From: UBA2112 sp964596695
GTDB lineage: Bacteria; Patescibacteriota; Saccharimonadia; Saccharimonadales; Saccharimonadaceae
Direction: 5' to 3'
Assembly (NCBI GenBank): GCA_964596695.1
Contig: CAZQVE010000004.1
Coordinates: 46,653 to 110,652 of the forward strand
DNA: 64,000 nt
Part shown: in pieces, positions 16,640 to 25,645 of the stretch
How the letters are laid out: each line of letters begins with the position of its first letter
Position numbering within the stretch: the first letter of the stretch is position 1
Made by a program: the position numbers and the translations under genes
The notes under the pieces: generated by a model
Seen by the model: only the letters and a program-made list of their open reading frames with translations
Database searches by the model: none
Told to the model about the DNA's origin: nothing

Positions 16640-17887
16640 CTACCCCAGTTTAGCAAGAAGCTCATGGCGTGTCAATTCAGCCGTTTCCCCTGTCGAGCGA
16701 AGGGTGTACTCGTACTTCTCCGCTTCAATCAGGCGGTCGCTAACCGTCACGCGATGAGGAATGCCCATGAGCTCGCTATCAGCGAATTTCGTGCCGGGGC
16801 GCTCGTCGCGATCATCGTATAAAACTTCGATTCCCTGAGCGTTCAGCTGCTCATATAACTCATCCGCCAACTTGACGGCTTGCTCGCCGCCGATGCGTAC
16901 GAGATAAACCTTCGCAGGCGCGATTGCCTCTGGCCATACCAGACCTTTGTCGTCACTAAAGTGTTCGGCAATGACACCCATCAGGCGGCTAACACCGATG
17001 CCGTAACAGCCCATGATAATAGGCTGGCGTTCGCCCTGTTCGTTGACATAGTTCACGCCAAGCGCATCGGTGTATTTTGACTCCAGGTGGAACGTATTTC
17101 CGACTTCCACGCCGCGCTTCTCAATCAGATCATCCCTATTGAGACCTAGCTTCGCCAGGTTTTCGTCAGTCATAATCTCTTCGTTAATCGCCACCTTTTT
17201 GGCCTCATCGACGAATATCTTATCCTCGCCTACTTCGCTCAATGTCTGAAACTCGTCACTAAAACGCGGCGTAAAGATACCACCGTCGGCATACGTGCGA
17301 TATGTCACGTCGCCTAAGCCGAGACGCTCATAAACCTTGTGGTACGCGCCGACTGCTCGTTCATAAATTTCTTCGTGCTCCTCCTGGGAACGGGCGAAGC
17401 TATACATGTCTTTCATGACAAACTCGCGACCACGCAACAGTCCGCTCTTGGCGCGAAGCTCGTTGCGGAACTTGTTTTGGATCTGATACACGTAGATTGG
17501 CAAATCCTTGTATGAATTGATGTAGCTATTTAGCGCGTCAACGATGGGCTCCTCGTGCGTCAGACCAAGTCCGAGTTCAGTACCACTGGCCAGCTTGGTC
17601 TTGAACCAGTTGTCAACCTTCGCATCGTCCCAGCGATCGGTCTTTTCGAAAATATCCCTTGGTTGCAACGCGGTCATCATGACCTCTTGCCCACCGACGG
17701 CATTCATTTCCTCGCGAACGATACGTTTGATATTCTCGAGCACCCTAAGCCCGAGCGGCAAGTACGCATATACGCCCGCCATCTCTTTGTGAATAAAACC
17801 GGCCTGGATCAGGAGCTGGGCGTTTTTCGCCACCTCGTCGCCCGGTACGGTTTTGCTGGTTTTCGTAAATAATTGACTGAGTTTCAT
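16640..17887 (-). CDS. proS: Prolyl-tRNA synthetase lacking the INS editing domain
   Basis: Charges tRNA-Pro. 415 aa against about 570 for the usual bacterial enzyme. Class II motifs are present: motif 1 (VLENIKRIVREEMNAVGGQEV), motif 2 (FRNELRAKSGLLRGREFVMKDMYSF) and motif 3 (GCYGIGVSRLMGVIAE), followed by the anticodon-binding domain. The roughly 180-residue INS domain that deacylates Ala-tRNA-Pro between motifs 2 and 3 is replaced by about 40 residues, so cis editing should be absent. Short ProRS forms of this kind are known in other bacteria. Located far from the tRNA-Pro gene at 7.9 kb. Confidence 0.93.
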   Translation of the reverse strand: MKLSQLFTKTSKTVPGDEVAKNAQLLIQAGFIHKEMAGVYAYLPLGLRVLENIKRIVREEMNAVGGQEVMMTALQPRDIFEKTDRWDDAKVDNWFKTKLASGTELGLGLTHEEPIVDALNSYINSYKDLPIYVYQIQNKFRNELRAKSGLLRGREFVMKDMYSFARSQEEHEEIYERAVGAYHKVYERLGLGDVTYRTYADGGIFTPRFSDEFQTLSEVGEDKIFVDEAKKVAINEEIMTDENLAKLGLNRDDLIEKRGVEVGNTFHLESKYTDALGVNYVNEQGERQPIIMGCYGIGVSRLMGVIAEHFSDDKGLVWPEAIAPAKVYLVRIGGEQAVKLADELYEQLNAQGIEVLYDDRDERPGTKFADSELMGIPHRVTVSDRLIEAEKYEYTLRSTGETAELTRHELLAKLG

Positions 17888-17893
17888 GTTGTT

Positions 17894-18697
17894 CTATCCT
17901 CCGACAAGCGGGCTGACAAATAAAATATAGTACGCGATGCCGTTTTTGATCATGTGCACCAACACGCCCGCCCAAATGCTCCCGGTCAGGCTACGCAGAC
18001 CGCAGAGGAAGAGACTCAGGACAAAGACGTCGATTCCCACGTTCCACTGAAAATGCGCGACACCGAACAGCAAACTGGTGACAAGTGCCGCCACTATCGC
18101 TGGTACGTATGTCTTTAGTTTACCATAGAGGTAGCCACGAAACAGCGTCTCTTCGGCGAGTGGCGCCAGTACGACAAGTGTTATGAACGCCAACATATTG
18201 TCTATCTGGGATCCAAACGTGTTAAAACCGACATCCTGTACCTGGTCGGCCGGGAAAGAAGGCAGGAACGACGTGACGGCCGCCAGCACAGAGGTGACGA
18301 CAATCGTATATACCAAAAAGGTTACTGGAGCCAACCCGATATCCGTCCATGAAATCAACCGTTGCAGGCCCAGGGTGGCTAGATTAGTGGTTGATCTATT
18401 GTAGACCAAGTATGGCACGGATATGACAATAGCTATCGTGAATACATAAATCAACGTTGCGATTGCTGTCTGCAAGATAGCTGGACGCAAGAACCCGTCT
18501 GCCGGCATATCTAGCCAGTGGAGCACAAGTAAGAGACCGGCGACCAGCAGATTGCTCACTATAAACGCTACACTCACCCACGCGGGCAGCAGCACTAACA
18601 TTCGCCAACTATACTTTCGCTGGGGCTTATCACGATGCGCGCGCGCAAGTAGACGACCGCCGAGCACTCGGCGTTTATTTGATGATTTTTCCGACAT
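17894..18697 (-). CDS. CPBP family intramembrane metalloprotease
   Basis: 267-aa membrane protein with about seven to eight hydrophobic helices. It carries the Abi/CPBP motif EETLFRGYLYGKL (paired Glu with Arg) and a following conserved His in LFGVAHFQWN, which together form the metal site in this family. CPBP proteins cleave membrane substrates such as prenylated proteins or bacteriocin-related peptides; no target is apparent. It overlaps the end of the rseP gene by 23 bp and lies just upstream of proS. Confidence 0.88.
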   Translation of the reverse strand: MSEKSSNKRRVLGGRLLARAHRDKPQRKYSWRMLVLLPAWVSVAFIVSNLLVAGLLLVLHWLDMPADGFLRPAILQTAIATLIYVFTIAIVISVPYLVYNRSTTNLATLGLQRLISWTDIGLAPVTFLVYTIVVTSVLAAVTSFLPSFPADQVQDVGFNTFGSQIDNMLAFITLVVLAPLAEETLFRGYLYGKLKTYVPAIVAALVTSLLFGVAHFQWNVGIDVFVLSLFLCGLRSLTGSIWAGVLVHMIKNGIAYYILFVSPLVGG

Positions 18698-19814
18698 CCG
18701 CCACCGTCACAAGCACTACCAGTGCCATTAGTATCATGAAACCGACTGTCTGGATTTTTTCCTCGCGGTCTTTTGTCAGTTTTTTGCGTGCAATCCGGAA
18801 TGCCGCCATCGTGAACCATCGTCCGCCATCGAGCGCCGGAATCGGTAGGACATTCATGACGGCAAGTGCGATAGAGATGACTGCGATAAGCATCGTTAGC
18901 TGCGTCAAGCCCGCCTGCTGTGCTGCTGGGAAAATCACGCCAAGGATACCGATCGGACCCGCCACGCTGTCACCAGCGGCCGCCACTTCTGCACTACCCG
19001 TCTTCTTCGCTTTTTCGTTTCCCATCAATTGGAGCGCGACTCCATTCGTCAGATTACCGACGAGCTGTCCGATTCCTTTTAGCGTCTCCCATGTCAGTTG
19101 TCCGGTCGTGGCCACACCGACGATTGGTGCCGACCATGTCGATCGAGTCTCAAGCGGCTGAATCAGACTAGCGCCAAAGACAACCCCTTCGCCTTTCAAG
19201 AGAGCAACTTTCGTGCTGTGTTCTGATCCACCACGTTTGTAGATAACTTCGACCGTTTTGCCAGCGTAATGATGCGTCAAATCAATAAAGTCATCCGGTG
19301 TGTTCACTTCGCGACCAGCGAAACGAATAATCTTATCATGTGACTTCAGACCGGCTTTGCTTGCTGGGAAATCGTTCTTAATAGAGCTAAGCTGTACCGG
19401 TTGTGATACGACTTTCGTATCTCCCGCCATCGAAAACTGGTTCGGGATTACCTGGGGCAGCCCCGTAATTGCCAAGATAGTGAGGAGTACGGCCGCCGTA
19501 ACCCAGTTGATAAATACTCCGGCCAGCAATATTTTTGTCTTGGCCCAAAAACTCGCTGCGCCGTAGTCACCCTTTTTACTGGCAGCGTCGTGTTCACCCT
19601 GCATTTTGACGAATCCGCCAAGCGGTAGCCAGTTAATACTGAAGAGGACGTTGTTTTTGAGCTTTTTACCCCAAGCTCGTGGCGGAAAGCCAATACCAAA
19701 CTCTTCGACAACAACACCGTTGCGACGGGCAGAAATAGCGTGTCCTAATTCGTGGACAACGACGAGAAACGTAAGCGCAATAATGCCGACGATGATCCCA
19801 AAAACAACTTCCAT
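18675..19814 (-). CDS. rseP: Site-2 protease, RseP/M50 family
   Basis: Intramembrane zinc protease of 379 aa. The active site HELGH (residues 21-25) is in the first membrane helix, a PDZ-like domain covers about 140-210, and the second metal motif NVLPIPALDGGR lies near 325. C-terminal helix ends the protein. In other bacteria this family cleaves anti-sigma factors or signal-peptide remnants; no anti-sigma factor is near. It sits directly downstream of frr with a 6-bp gap, the common frr-rseP arrangement. Confidence 0.93.
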   Translation of the reverse strand: MEVVFGIIVGIIALTFLVVVHELGHAISARRNGVVVEEFGIGFPPRAWGKKLKNNVLFSINWLPLGGFVKMQGEHDAASKKGDYGAASFWAKTKILLAGVFINWVTAAVLLTILAITGLPQVIPNQFSMAGDTKVVSQPVQLSSIKNDFPASKAGLKSHDKIIRFAGREVNTPDDFIDLTHHYAGKTVEVIYKRGGSEHSTKVALLKGEGVVFGASLIQPLETRSTWSAPIVGVATTGQLTWETLKGIGQLVGNLTNGVALQLMGNEKAKKTGSAEVAAAGDSVAGPIGILGVIFPAAQQAGLTQLTMLIAVISIALAVMNVLPIPALDGGRWFTMAAFRIARKKLTKDREEKIQTVGFMILMALVVLVTVADVGKIIK

Positions 19815-19820
19815 ATCGTC

Positions 19821-20375
19821 TTATACTTTCAGGATATCCTGTTCTTTTGCTTTGAAAGCGGCTTCGATTTTCGCTTGATAATCAGCAACAAGCTTGTCGA
19901 TCGCTTTTTCGACTGACTTCACGTCATCTTCCGTCAGAGTTTTAGCGTCCTTCTGGCGCTTAGCCTCTTGGAGCGCATCCTGGCGAGCTTGGCGCAAACC
20001 GATACGAGCCTCTTCGACCTTCTCTCCGACTTGTTTAACGAGCTGCTTGCGACGCTCCTCGGTCAATGCCGGGACAGGTACGCGCACGACGCGACCGTCA
20101 TCTGACGGATTGAGATCCAGCGATTGATCGTTCCTGATCGCAGCGCTAATCGTTGCCAGGTTCGATGGATCAAACGGCGTGATTTGTAGCAGCTGTGGTT
20201 CGGGGACTGTAATATTGGCTGCTTGGTTGAGCGGCACGAGTGTCCCATAAGTCTCCACCTTAATACCGTCAAGCATACTTGGCTGCGCTCGACCGGTTTG
20301 AACTTTGCGGAGCTCGCTCTCGAAATATTCCAGAGCAGCGTCCATTTTTAACTCATACGGGTCTGTATCAAACAT
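19821..20375 (-). CDS. frr: Ribosome recycling factor
   Basis: Splits post-termination ribosomes with EF-G. 184 aa, normal length: three-helix bundle segments (MDAALEYFESELRKVQTGRAQ, LTEERRKQLVKQVGEKVEEAR, VEKAIDKLVADYQAKIEAAF) around the beta-rich domain with YGTLVPLNQAANITVPEP. ATG at 20375 is preferred over an in-frame ATG nine codons upstream because an extended -10 (TGTTATACT) ends 6 nt before it, giving a leaderless message. Confidence 0.95.
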   Translation of the reverse strand: MFDTDPYELKMDAALEYFESELRKVQTGRAQPSMLDGIKVETYGTLVPLNQAANITVPEPQLLQITPFDPSNLATISAAIRNDQSLDLNPSDDGRVVRVPVPALTEERRKQLVKQVGEKVEEARIGLRQARQDALQEAKRQKDAKTLTEDDVKSVEKAIDKLVADYQAKIEAAFKAKEQDILKV

Positions 20376-20381
20376 GTATCC

Positions 20382-20387
20382 AGTATA
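20382..20387 (-). promoter_or_regulatory. Extended -10 of frr, leaderless type
   Basis: TATACT with upstream TGT on the minus strand ends 6 nt before the ATG at 20375, so +1 should coincide with the start codon. Confidence 0.6.
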
Positions 20388-20460
20388 ACAGAGCGCAGGC
20401 ATTTCATGATGCTTACGTGTATTTACTTTTTAATACAATATGCGGTACAGTCTATTGCAC

Positions 20461-21423
20461 ATGAATGTCGAGGATTCGTTTCGTCGGGTGGGCAAAGTTC
20501 TCCAAGGTGACGACGGAGATTTTCGCGTTGAAGTAGTACGGTGGCGAAAAGAAAACGGTCGCGAAAAGACCGCCGTGCTAAAAACGATGCAGGGAACCAT
20601 CCTTGAACGCCGTCGCAGCGGTTTCGCCAACGAATCACTAGGAACGGAAGCGTTCCGCGCGCTCGCGCTCGAACACCCTGAATGGAATCTCGTCGTGCCA
20701 CGAACATACGCTGAAAGTGACACCTGGTCTATTCGCCGCTTCATGCGTGGCGAGCCTTTATTGCGAGAGGGGACTGAACTCACCAATCTTGCCGAGACGA
20801 CTAGACGCCTGGGGAAACTTGCTGGTTTGCTTGCCATGATTGACCAAGTCGAGCCCGATACCTCAGCTCCAGACGATCCGTGGAACTCGGCGCCATACGA
20901 TAATATGCTGGTACGCATGCCCCAATGGGCAATCCGACCCATGGAGGATGGTCTCCTCTCCCCCGACGACCTTGCCGCGACAACAGATTTGATAACGAGG
21001 AATGAACAATACCTCGTACCTCGCTATGCACACGGTGATCTTATGCCTTACGCACATGTGCTGGTTCGTCCAGACGACCGGCTGGCATTTATTGACTTTG
21101 AGCATTACAGCGCCCGCAAACCACGCTATTATGATGTTGCTTACTGTTACGCGCAAATGTTTACCAAGATAGCCACTCCATCGTTAGCAGGATACTTTAT
21201 GGAAGAGGTTCTCGATAAAATGGAGCCCGTTGAACATCAGACTGAACAAATGATGGCTGTATTAGCGCAACGATCTATCAGGTTATTTTTCGATGCCTCC
21301 TTTGCCAAACTCGCGAAAGACCATCACAAGGTAGAGAGAACTCAACGCCTCCTCGATATATGTCACACCGGCGACCTGGACACACTCGTCAATCCTTCAG
21401 CGTGGAGAATTGCGCCCTTGTGA
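20461..21423 (+). CDS. Aminoglycoside/choline kinase-like phosphotransferase
   Basis: 320-aa soluble protein of the APH fold. The catalytic loop YAHGDLMPYAHVLV (HGD, with the usual Asn position changed) and the metal-binding IDFEHY followed by a DVAYC segment match phosphotransferase families that act on sugars, choline or antibiotics. The ATG at 20461 is chosen because TACAGT (20446-20451) ends 9 nt upstream; an in-frame ATG lies 7 codons earlier. Stop overlaps the next gene (GTGA), implying a two-gene unit. Substrate unknown. Confidence 0.75.
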   Translation: MNVEDSFRRVGKVLQGDDGDFRVEVVRWRKENGREKTAVLKTMQGTILERRRSGFANESLGTEAFRALALEHPEWNLVVPRTYAESDTWSIRRFMRGEPLLREGTELTNLAETTRRLGKLAGLLAMIDQVEPDTSAPDDPWNSAPYDNMLVRMPQWAIRPMEDGLLSPDDLAATTDLITRNEQYLVPRYAHGDLMPYAHVLVRPDDRLAFIDFEHYSARKPRYYDVAYCYAQMFTKIATPSLAGYFMEEVLDKMEPVEHQTEQMMAVLAQRSIRLFFDASFAKLAKDHHKVERTQRLLDICHTGDLDTLVNPSAWRIAPL

Positions 21424-22181
21424 AAATACTCAGTTACAATCTTTGCAGCGGTGCAGTTAGCACCTACGACAATCTCGTAAGGTTTATCAACACCGAAAAA
21501 CCCGATATCTTGTGCCTACAGGAGGCAAACGGTTGGAATACAGGATCGCCGACAAGAATCGAAGCGTTCGCCAAGGCAACGGGTTTTGACTTCTGGCGGT
21601 TTGGTGACAGTAACACTGACTTCAAGCTCCTCACCCTCTCCCGCCTGCCAATTACCGACGGCCAAACTATCACGGAAGGGTTTTGGCACTGCGCCGTTCG
21701 AGTTACCGTAACGGTCAAGGGGGCGCCATTCACCGTTTGGAACGTGCACCTAGATCCGCGCGCGCCAACAAAAAGGCTCTTCGAAGCCCAACGGCTCACC
21801 TCTCATATAGACAGTTCAAAACGTGTCATTATTACCGGTGATCTCAATAGTCTGGGTCGCGCGGACTCGTATCCAAAGAACCTTTTGAACAAATTACTTG
21901 CACAGGGTATTAAGAAGTTTGGAACGACGCGCCTCTCGTTCAAGGAGCTTGATTGTTTTATTACCGCAGGGCTTATAGACGTGGCCGCCCAGCGACAAAT
22001 ACCGACAACAACCGTACCAACGCCAGCAAATGATGATGCTAATCACGCCATTGCGTTAAGGCTAGACTACATACTCGCTTCACCGAGCGTGGATTCACTC
22101 ATCAAGAGCATGTCCGTCGTTAAAAATGACCTGACGGATCGTATATCCGACCACTACCCTGTCGCTATATCTATTCGTTAA
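21420..22181 (+). CDS. Endonuclease/exonuclease/phosphatase family protein
   Basis: 253-aa metal-dependent phosphoesterase of the EEP (DNase I-like) fold. Features: KILSYNLCSG at the N-terminus, CLQEANG with the metal-binding Glu, WNVHLDPRAP, ITGDLNSL and the C-terminal DRISDHYPVAI with the catalytic Asp-His. Start is a GTG at 21420 overlapping the stop of the kinase-like gene, so both are co-translated. Substrates of this family include nucleic acids, inositol phosphates and lipids; the partner kinase suggests phosphate-ester metabolism, which is inference. Its 3' end overlaps tsf by 11 bp, convergently. Confidence 0.8.
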   Translation: MKILSYNLCSGAVSTYDNLVRFINTEKPDILCLQEANGWNTGSPTRIEAFAKATGFDFWRFGDSNTDFKLLTLSRLPITDGQTITEGFWHCAVRVTVTVKGAPFTVWNVHLDPRAPTKRLFEAQRLTSHIDSSKRVIITGDLNSLGRADSYPKNLLNKLLAQGIKKFGTTRLSFKELDCFITAGLIDVAAQRQIPTTTVPTPANDDANHAIALRLDYILASPSVDSLIKSMSVVKNDLTDRISDHYPVAISIR

Positions 22182-22767
22182 CGCCAAGTTCGATACGTTT
22201 GAATTGAGAGATACGAATATTCTCGCCGTTCAGCGCAATCTGTTCCTTGATTCGCTCGCCAACGGTCTTGGCATCATCCAGAACGAATACTTGTTCGCTA
22301 AGAACCTGCTCCGCAAAATGCTTTTTGAGCTGTCCTTCAACGATTTTTTCGGCCATCTCAGCAGGTTTGCTCTTCAGTGAATCGCTTTCCAACAATTCTT
22401 TCTTCTTCGCCTCGTACTCCTCGGCTGGAATATCTTCAACAGTTGAGTATTTTGGTGCCATAGCAGCAATCTGCATAGCCATTTGATGCGCGAATTCTTT
22501 GAATTCAGGCAGGCGAGCGACGAAATCGGTCTCGCAGTTTACTTCGACGACCACGCCGATACGATTGCTGTGTACATAGCTGTCGATAACACCTTCGCGA
22601 GTTTCACGATCACCCTTTTTCTCAGCCTTAGTCAGACCTTTTTTGCGAAGCGTTTCAAGTGCTTTGTCGAAGTCACCGTCAGCATCCACGAGTGCCGTTT
22701 TGGCATCGGTCAGACCGATACCGGTCAGTTCCTTCAGTTTTTTGATATCTTCAACAGTGATTGCCAT
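22171..22767 (-). CDS. tsf: Elongation factor Ts
   Basis: Guanine nucleotide exchange factor for EF-Tu. 198 aa, the compact form without the longer C-terminal repeat of proteobacterial EF-Ts. N-terminal UBA-like domain (ITVEDIKKLKELTGIGLTDAKTAL), then NRIGVVVEVNCETDFVAR, which contains the EF-Tu contacting TDFV. Start overlaps the rpsB stop (TAATG). Confidence 0.96.
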   Translation of the reverse strand: MAITVEDIKKLKELTGIGLTDAKTALVDADGDFDKALETLRKKGLTKAEKKGDRETREGVIDSYVHSNRIGVVVEVNCETDFVARLPEFKEFAHQMAMQIAAMAPKYSTVEDIPAEEYEAKKKELLESDSLKSKPAEMAEKIVEGQLKKHFAEQVLSEQVFVLDDAKTVGERIKEQIALNGENIRISQFKRIELGVNE

Positions 22768-23468
22768 TACGCTGCCTCCTTTTTACCAACACCTTCTGCA
22801 ACAGCTGCGCTGAAATAGTCTAGCAGCAGTTGCAGGCCCTTAATCGCATCGTCGTTACCTGGGACAACATACTGAACCGGTGACGGATCAACATTCGTGT
22901 CAACCACGCCGACAACGGGAATACCCAAAACATTCGCTTCTTTGACGGCATTATGGTCAACCATCACATCGACGATAACAACAGCGCCCGGACGGCCGTT
23001 CATATCTTTGATGCCGCCGTATTTTTCGTTCAATTCTTCGATTTCTTCCGCAAAACGCTGAACTTCCAGTTTGCTATAGCGCTTTTCCAGGTCGCCGCTT
23101 TCCATACGGCGCTCGAGGTCTTTCAGTTTCTTAATCTGCTGATTGACCGTATTTGCATTCGTCAGCATACCACCGATCCATCGCTCGGTAACATATGGTT
23201 GGCCAACCTTGTCAGCAGCCGCTTTGACAGCATCTTTAGCCTGTTTCTTAGTGCCAACAAAGAGTACTTGCTTGCCACCAGCAGCAACACTGGTCAGAAA
23301 CGGCAACGCCTTATCCAAACCTTCAACCGTTTTCGTCAGGTCAATAATATGACTCTCCTGGCGTTTGCTATGGATATATGGCGCCATTTTGGGGTGCCAT
23401 CGGCTCGTTTTGTGTCCAAAGTGGACACCAGCTTCGAGCAGCTGCTTAATATCGACAGATACTGCCAT
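22767..23468 (-). CDS. rpsB: 30S ribosomal protein S2
   Basis: uS2 of the small subunit, 233 aa. LLEAGVHFGHKTSRWHPKMAPYI, the WIGGMLTNANTV segment and GIPVVGVVDTN are classic. Strong AAGGAG ribosome binding site. First gene of the rpsB-tsf operon, driven by a consensus promoter at 23540-23568. Confidence 0.98.
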   Translation of the reverse strand: MAVSVDIKQLLEAGVHFGHKTSRWHPKMAPYIHSKRQESHIIDLTKTVEGLDKALPFLTSVAAGGKQVLFVGTKKQAKDAVKAAADKVGQPYVTERWIGGMLTNANTVNQQIKKLKDLERRMESGDLEKRYSKLEVQRFAEEIEELNEKYGGIKDMNGRPGAVVIVDVMVDHNAVKEANVLGIPVVGVVDTNVDPSPVQYVVPGNDDAIKGLQLLLDYFSAAVAEGVGKKEAA

Positions 23469-23486
23469 ACAGGTAAAACTCCTTTT

Positions 23487-23515
23487 TCCTCCCCGTCACA
23501 TGCATGCGACGGGTG
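23487..23515 (-). other. Hairpin in rpsB leader
   Basis: CCCGTC and GACGGG pair around a GCATGCATGT core just upstream of the AAGGAG site of rpsB. A leader hairpin here may help S2 autoregulation, as rpsB leaders do elsewhere, but no match to a known leader family could be tested. Confidence 0.4.
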
Positions 23516-23539
23516 TGTCGTTAATTGAATTACCAAACA

Positions 23540-23568
23540 ATAGTAACAGAGGCGGCTACACCTGTCAA
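23540..23568 (-). promoter_or_regulatory. Promoter of rpsB-tsf
   Basis: On the minus strand: -35 TTGACA (23568-23563), 17-bp spacer, -10 TACTAT (23545-23540). The transcript would have a leader of about 65 nt with the hairpin and ribosome binding site. Confidence 0.8.
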
Positions 23569-23612
23569 TATCCTCTGGCACAGACTTAAGCATTAGTGTT
23601 ATACTAACGCTT

Positions 23613-24122
23613 ATGAAAAAGAATGTCTTTCGCGTGGTTGCCAACCGCATATCAATCTGGACAGGAAGCGCTACGGTTTTCCTGGGTGCCGTCCTCGTCG
23701 TGGCCGTCTGGGCGGTTACCGGACCGGTCTTTGAGTTCTCTGACACTTGGCAGCTCGTCATCAATACTGGTACCACGATCATCACCTTCCTTATGGTCTT
23801 CTTGATCCAAAATACGCAAAACCGCGACGGTAAAGCCGTACAGCTAAAGCTCGACGAGCTAATCCGCGCGACTAAGGGTGCACGTACTACCTATGTCGGC
23901 CTGGAAGATCTGAGCGACATGGATCTCGCTGAGCTGGAAAAAGAATTCAAAATGCTCGTACAGAACCCCGGCACAGTCCGCGCACTCAACAAGCTGCATG
24001 CCAAAATCGAAGCCGAACACGTTCGTCGCACCAGCCTGCGCCAGGCAGCTTCACGCATGCTTCGCCACACGCAAGTCGTCCACGCGCCCGAAGTGGATGA
24101 CGTGAAAAAAATACGCCCCTAA
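23613..24122 (+). CDS. Low-affinity iron permease family membrane protein
   Basis: 169 aa with two membrane helices (about 18-40 and 48-66) separated by GPVFEFSDTWQLVINTGTTI and followed by FLIQNTQNRDGKAVQLKLDELIRA, the conserved core of the Fet4-like/PF04120 family in bacteria, then a charged cytosolic tail. Many bacterial members are annotated as iron permeases without direct proof. TGTTATACT ends 7 nt before the ATG, a leaderless arrangement. Confidence 0.85.
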   Translation: MKKNVFRVVANRISIWTGSATVFLGAVLVVAVWAVTGPVFEFSDTWQLVINTGTTIITFLMVFLIQNTQNRDGKAVQLKLDELIRATKGARTTYVGLEDLSDMDLAELEKEFKMLVQNPGTVRALNKLHAKIEAEHVRRTSLRQAASRMLRHTQVVHAPEVDDVKKIRP

Positions 24123-24130
24123 CCAACCCT

Positions 24131-24159
24131 TTGACAATTCAACAAAAAACAGATACAAT
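24131..24159 (+). promoter_or_regulatory. Consensus promoter of rpmE, leaderless type
   Basis: -35 TTGACA (24131-24136), 17-bp spacer, -10 TACAAT (24154-24159). The -10 ends 9 nt before the ATG at 24169, so at most a 3-nt leader is possible. The best-defined of the leaderless promoters in the window. Confidence 0.85.
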
Positions 24160-24168
24160 GTATCGGAT

Positions 24169-24495
24169 ATGAAGAGTAATTTGCATCCGGCAAGCTACCG
24201 ACCGGTCGTTTTCAGTGACGACCAGGCTGGCTTTGCCTTTTTAACCCAGTCGACCGCTGCGAGCGATGAGACGATCAAATGGGAAGACGGCAACGAATAC
24301 CCATTGATCAAGATTCACATCTCCAGTGCGTCACACCCTTTCTTCACTGGTGAAGAAAAGATTATCGACACCGAAGGTCGTGTCGACCGCTTCAAGGCTC
24401 GCGCCGCAGCCGCACAGGCGCGCAAAGAACAGCTGGCAAACAAGGCGAAGAAAGCCCGAGCTGCCGCTGACAAGAAGGCTTCCGCCGAAGAATAG
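24169..24495 (+). CDS. rpmE2: 50S ribosomal protein L31, type B
   Basis: bL31 without zinc-binding cysteines. 108 aa: the L31 core (HPASYRPVVFSD, HISSASHPFFTGEEKIIDTEGRVDRFKAR) is followed by an Ala/Lys-rich helical extension. Leaderless promoter upstream and a perfect 17-bp terminator stem right after. Confidence 0.93.
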   Translation: MKSNLHPASYRPVVFSDDQAGFAFLTQSTAASDETIKWEDGNEYPLIKIHISSASHPFFTGEEKIIDTEGRVDRFKARAAAAQARKEQLANKAKKARAAADKKASAEE

Positions 24496-24501
24496 CAACT
24501 C

Positions 24502-24538
24502 AACAAAAAGAGACCTCTACCAGAGGTCTCTTTTTGTT
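24502..24538. terminator. Intrinsic terminator after rpmE2
   Basis: A perfect 17-bp stem (AACAAAAAGAGACCTCT and its complement) with a 3-nt loop; its 3' arm carries a U5 tract. Confidence 0.93.
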
Positions 24539-24574
24539 ACGGTGGCAGTGATACAATAAAGACAAGGACGCTCT

Positions 24575-25645
24575 ATGCCGAAAATCAATCTCGACATCAC
24601 GGAACTGAACGCCGAAAAGAACGAACTCGGTGATTTTTTGGCGACGCCCGATGCCTATAGTGACCCAAACTTCAGCGTAAAAAACAAACGGTTCGCGGAA
24701 TTGGAGACGATTATCGAGCGAGTAGAGCTTCGTGACACGCTTGAACAACAGCTCCTTGAGGCAAAAGAATTAGCAAATGGCAGCGACGAGCTTGCTGAGC
24801 TAGCAAAGGCGGAAGTCGTCGAAACAGAGGAAAAGCTAGCGTCTCTTGAAGACGAGTTATTTGTCATGCTCGCCCCACGCGACCCGAACGACGACAAGAA
24901 CGTCATTATAGAAATCCGCGCTGGCGCAGGCGGCGATGAAGCCAGTCTCTTTGCCGCTGAGCTCTATCGCATGTATCTTCGCTATTGCGAAGCACACGGA
25001 CTCAAGACTGAACTTATCTCTGAGAGCGCCAATGATACTGGCGGCTACAAGGAAGTTATCTTCAAAGTCAGCGGCGACGCGCCATATTCCCGACTGAAAT
25101 TCGAGAGTGGGGTCCACCGCGTCCAACGCATACCAGCCACCGAATCGCAGGGTCGTATCCACACCAGCACCGTCACCGTCGCTGTCCTGCCAGAAGCAGA
25201 GGAAGCCGACATAGAAATTAACCAGGCGGATCTCCGTATCGATATCTACCGAGCCAGCGGTCATGGCGGCCAGTCAGTCAACACGACGGATAGCGCCGTA
25301 CGTATCACTCACCTGCCCTCAGGTTTGGTCGTGACGAACCAGGACGAAAAGTCACAGCTGAAAAACAAAGAAAAGGCCATGAGCGTCCTACGATCACGTT
25401 TATTGCAGCAGAAAATCGATGAAGAAAACGCTAAACTGGACGCCGAGCGCCGCGGTCTCATCGGTACCGGTGATCGCTCTGAAAAAATCCGCACCTATAA
25501 CTTCCCGCAGGATCGTATCACCGATCATCGCATCGGCTACAACCGCAGTGCTATCCCCGCCGCTATGAACGGTCAGATTGACGACATAATTGACCATCTT
25601 CAAGCCTATGAACGAGAGCTTGCCGCCCAAAATGCCGACGTATGA
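24575..25645 (+). CDS. prfA: Peptide chain release factor 1
   Basis: RF1 recognises UAA/UAG stops. 356 aa, normal length. PxT-type recognition region in IPATESQGRIHTSTVTV and the catalytic GGQ in RASGHGGQSVNTTDSAVR are present. TACAAT lies 18 nt before the ATG with AAGGAC between. Followed, with a short overlap, by the gene for the enzyme that methylates the GGQ glutamine. Confidence 0.97.
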   Translation: MPKINLDITELNAEKNELGDFLATPDAYSDPNFSVKNKRFAELETIIERVELRDTLEQQLLEAKELANGSDELAELAKAEVVETEEKLASLEDELFVMLAPRDPNDDKNVIIEIRAGAGGDEASLFAAELYRMYLRYCEAHGLKTELISESANDTGGYKEVIFKVSGDAPYSRLKFESGVHRVQRIPATESQGRIHTSTVTVAVLPEAEEADIEINQADLRIDIYRASGHGGQSVNTTDSAVRITHLPSGLVVTNQDEKSQLKNKEKAMSVLRSRLLQQKIDEENAKLDAERRGLIGTGDRSEKIRTYNFPQDRITDHRIGYNRSAIPAAMNGQIDDIIDHLQAYERELAAQNADV

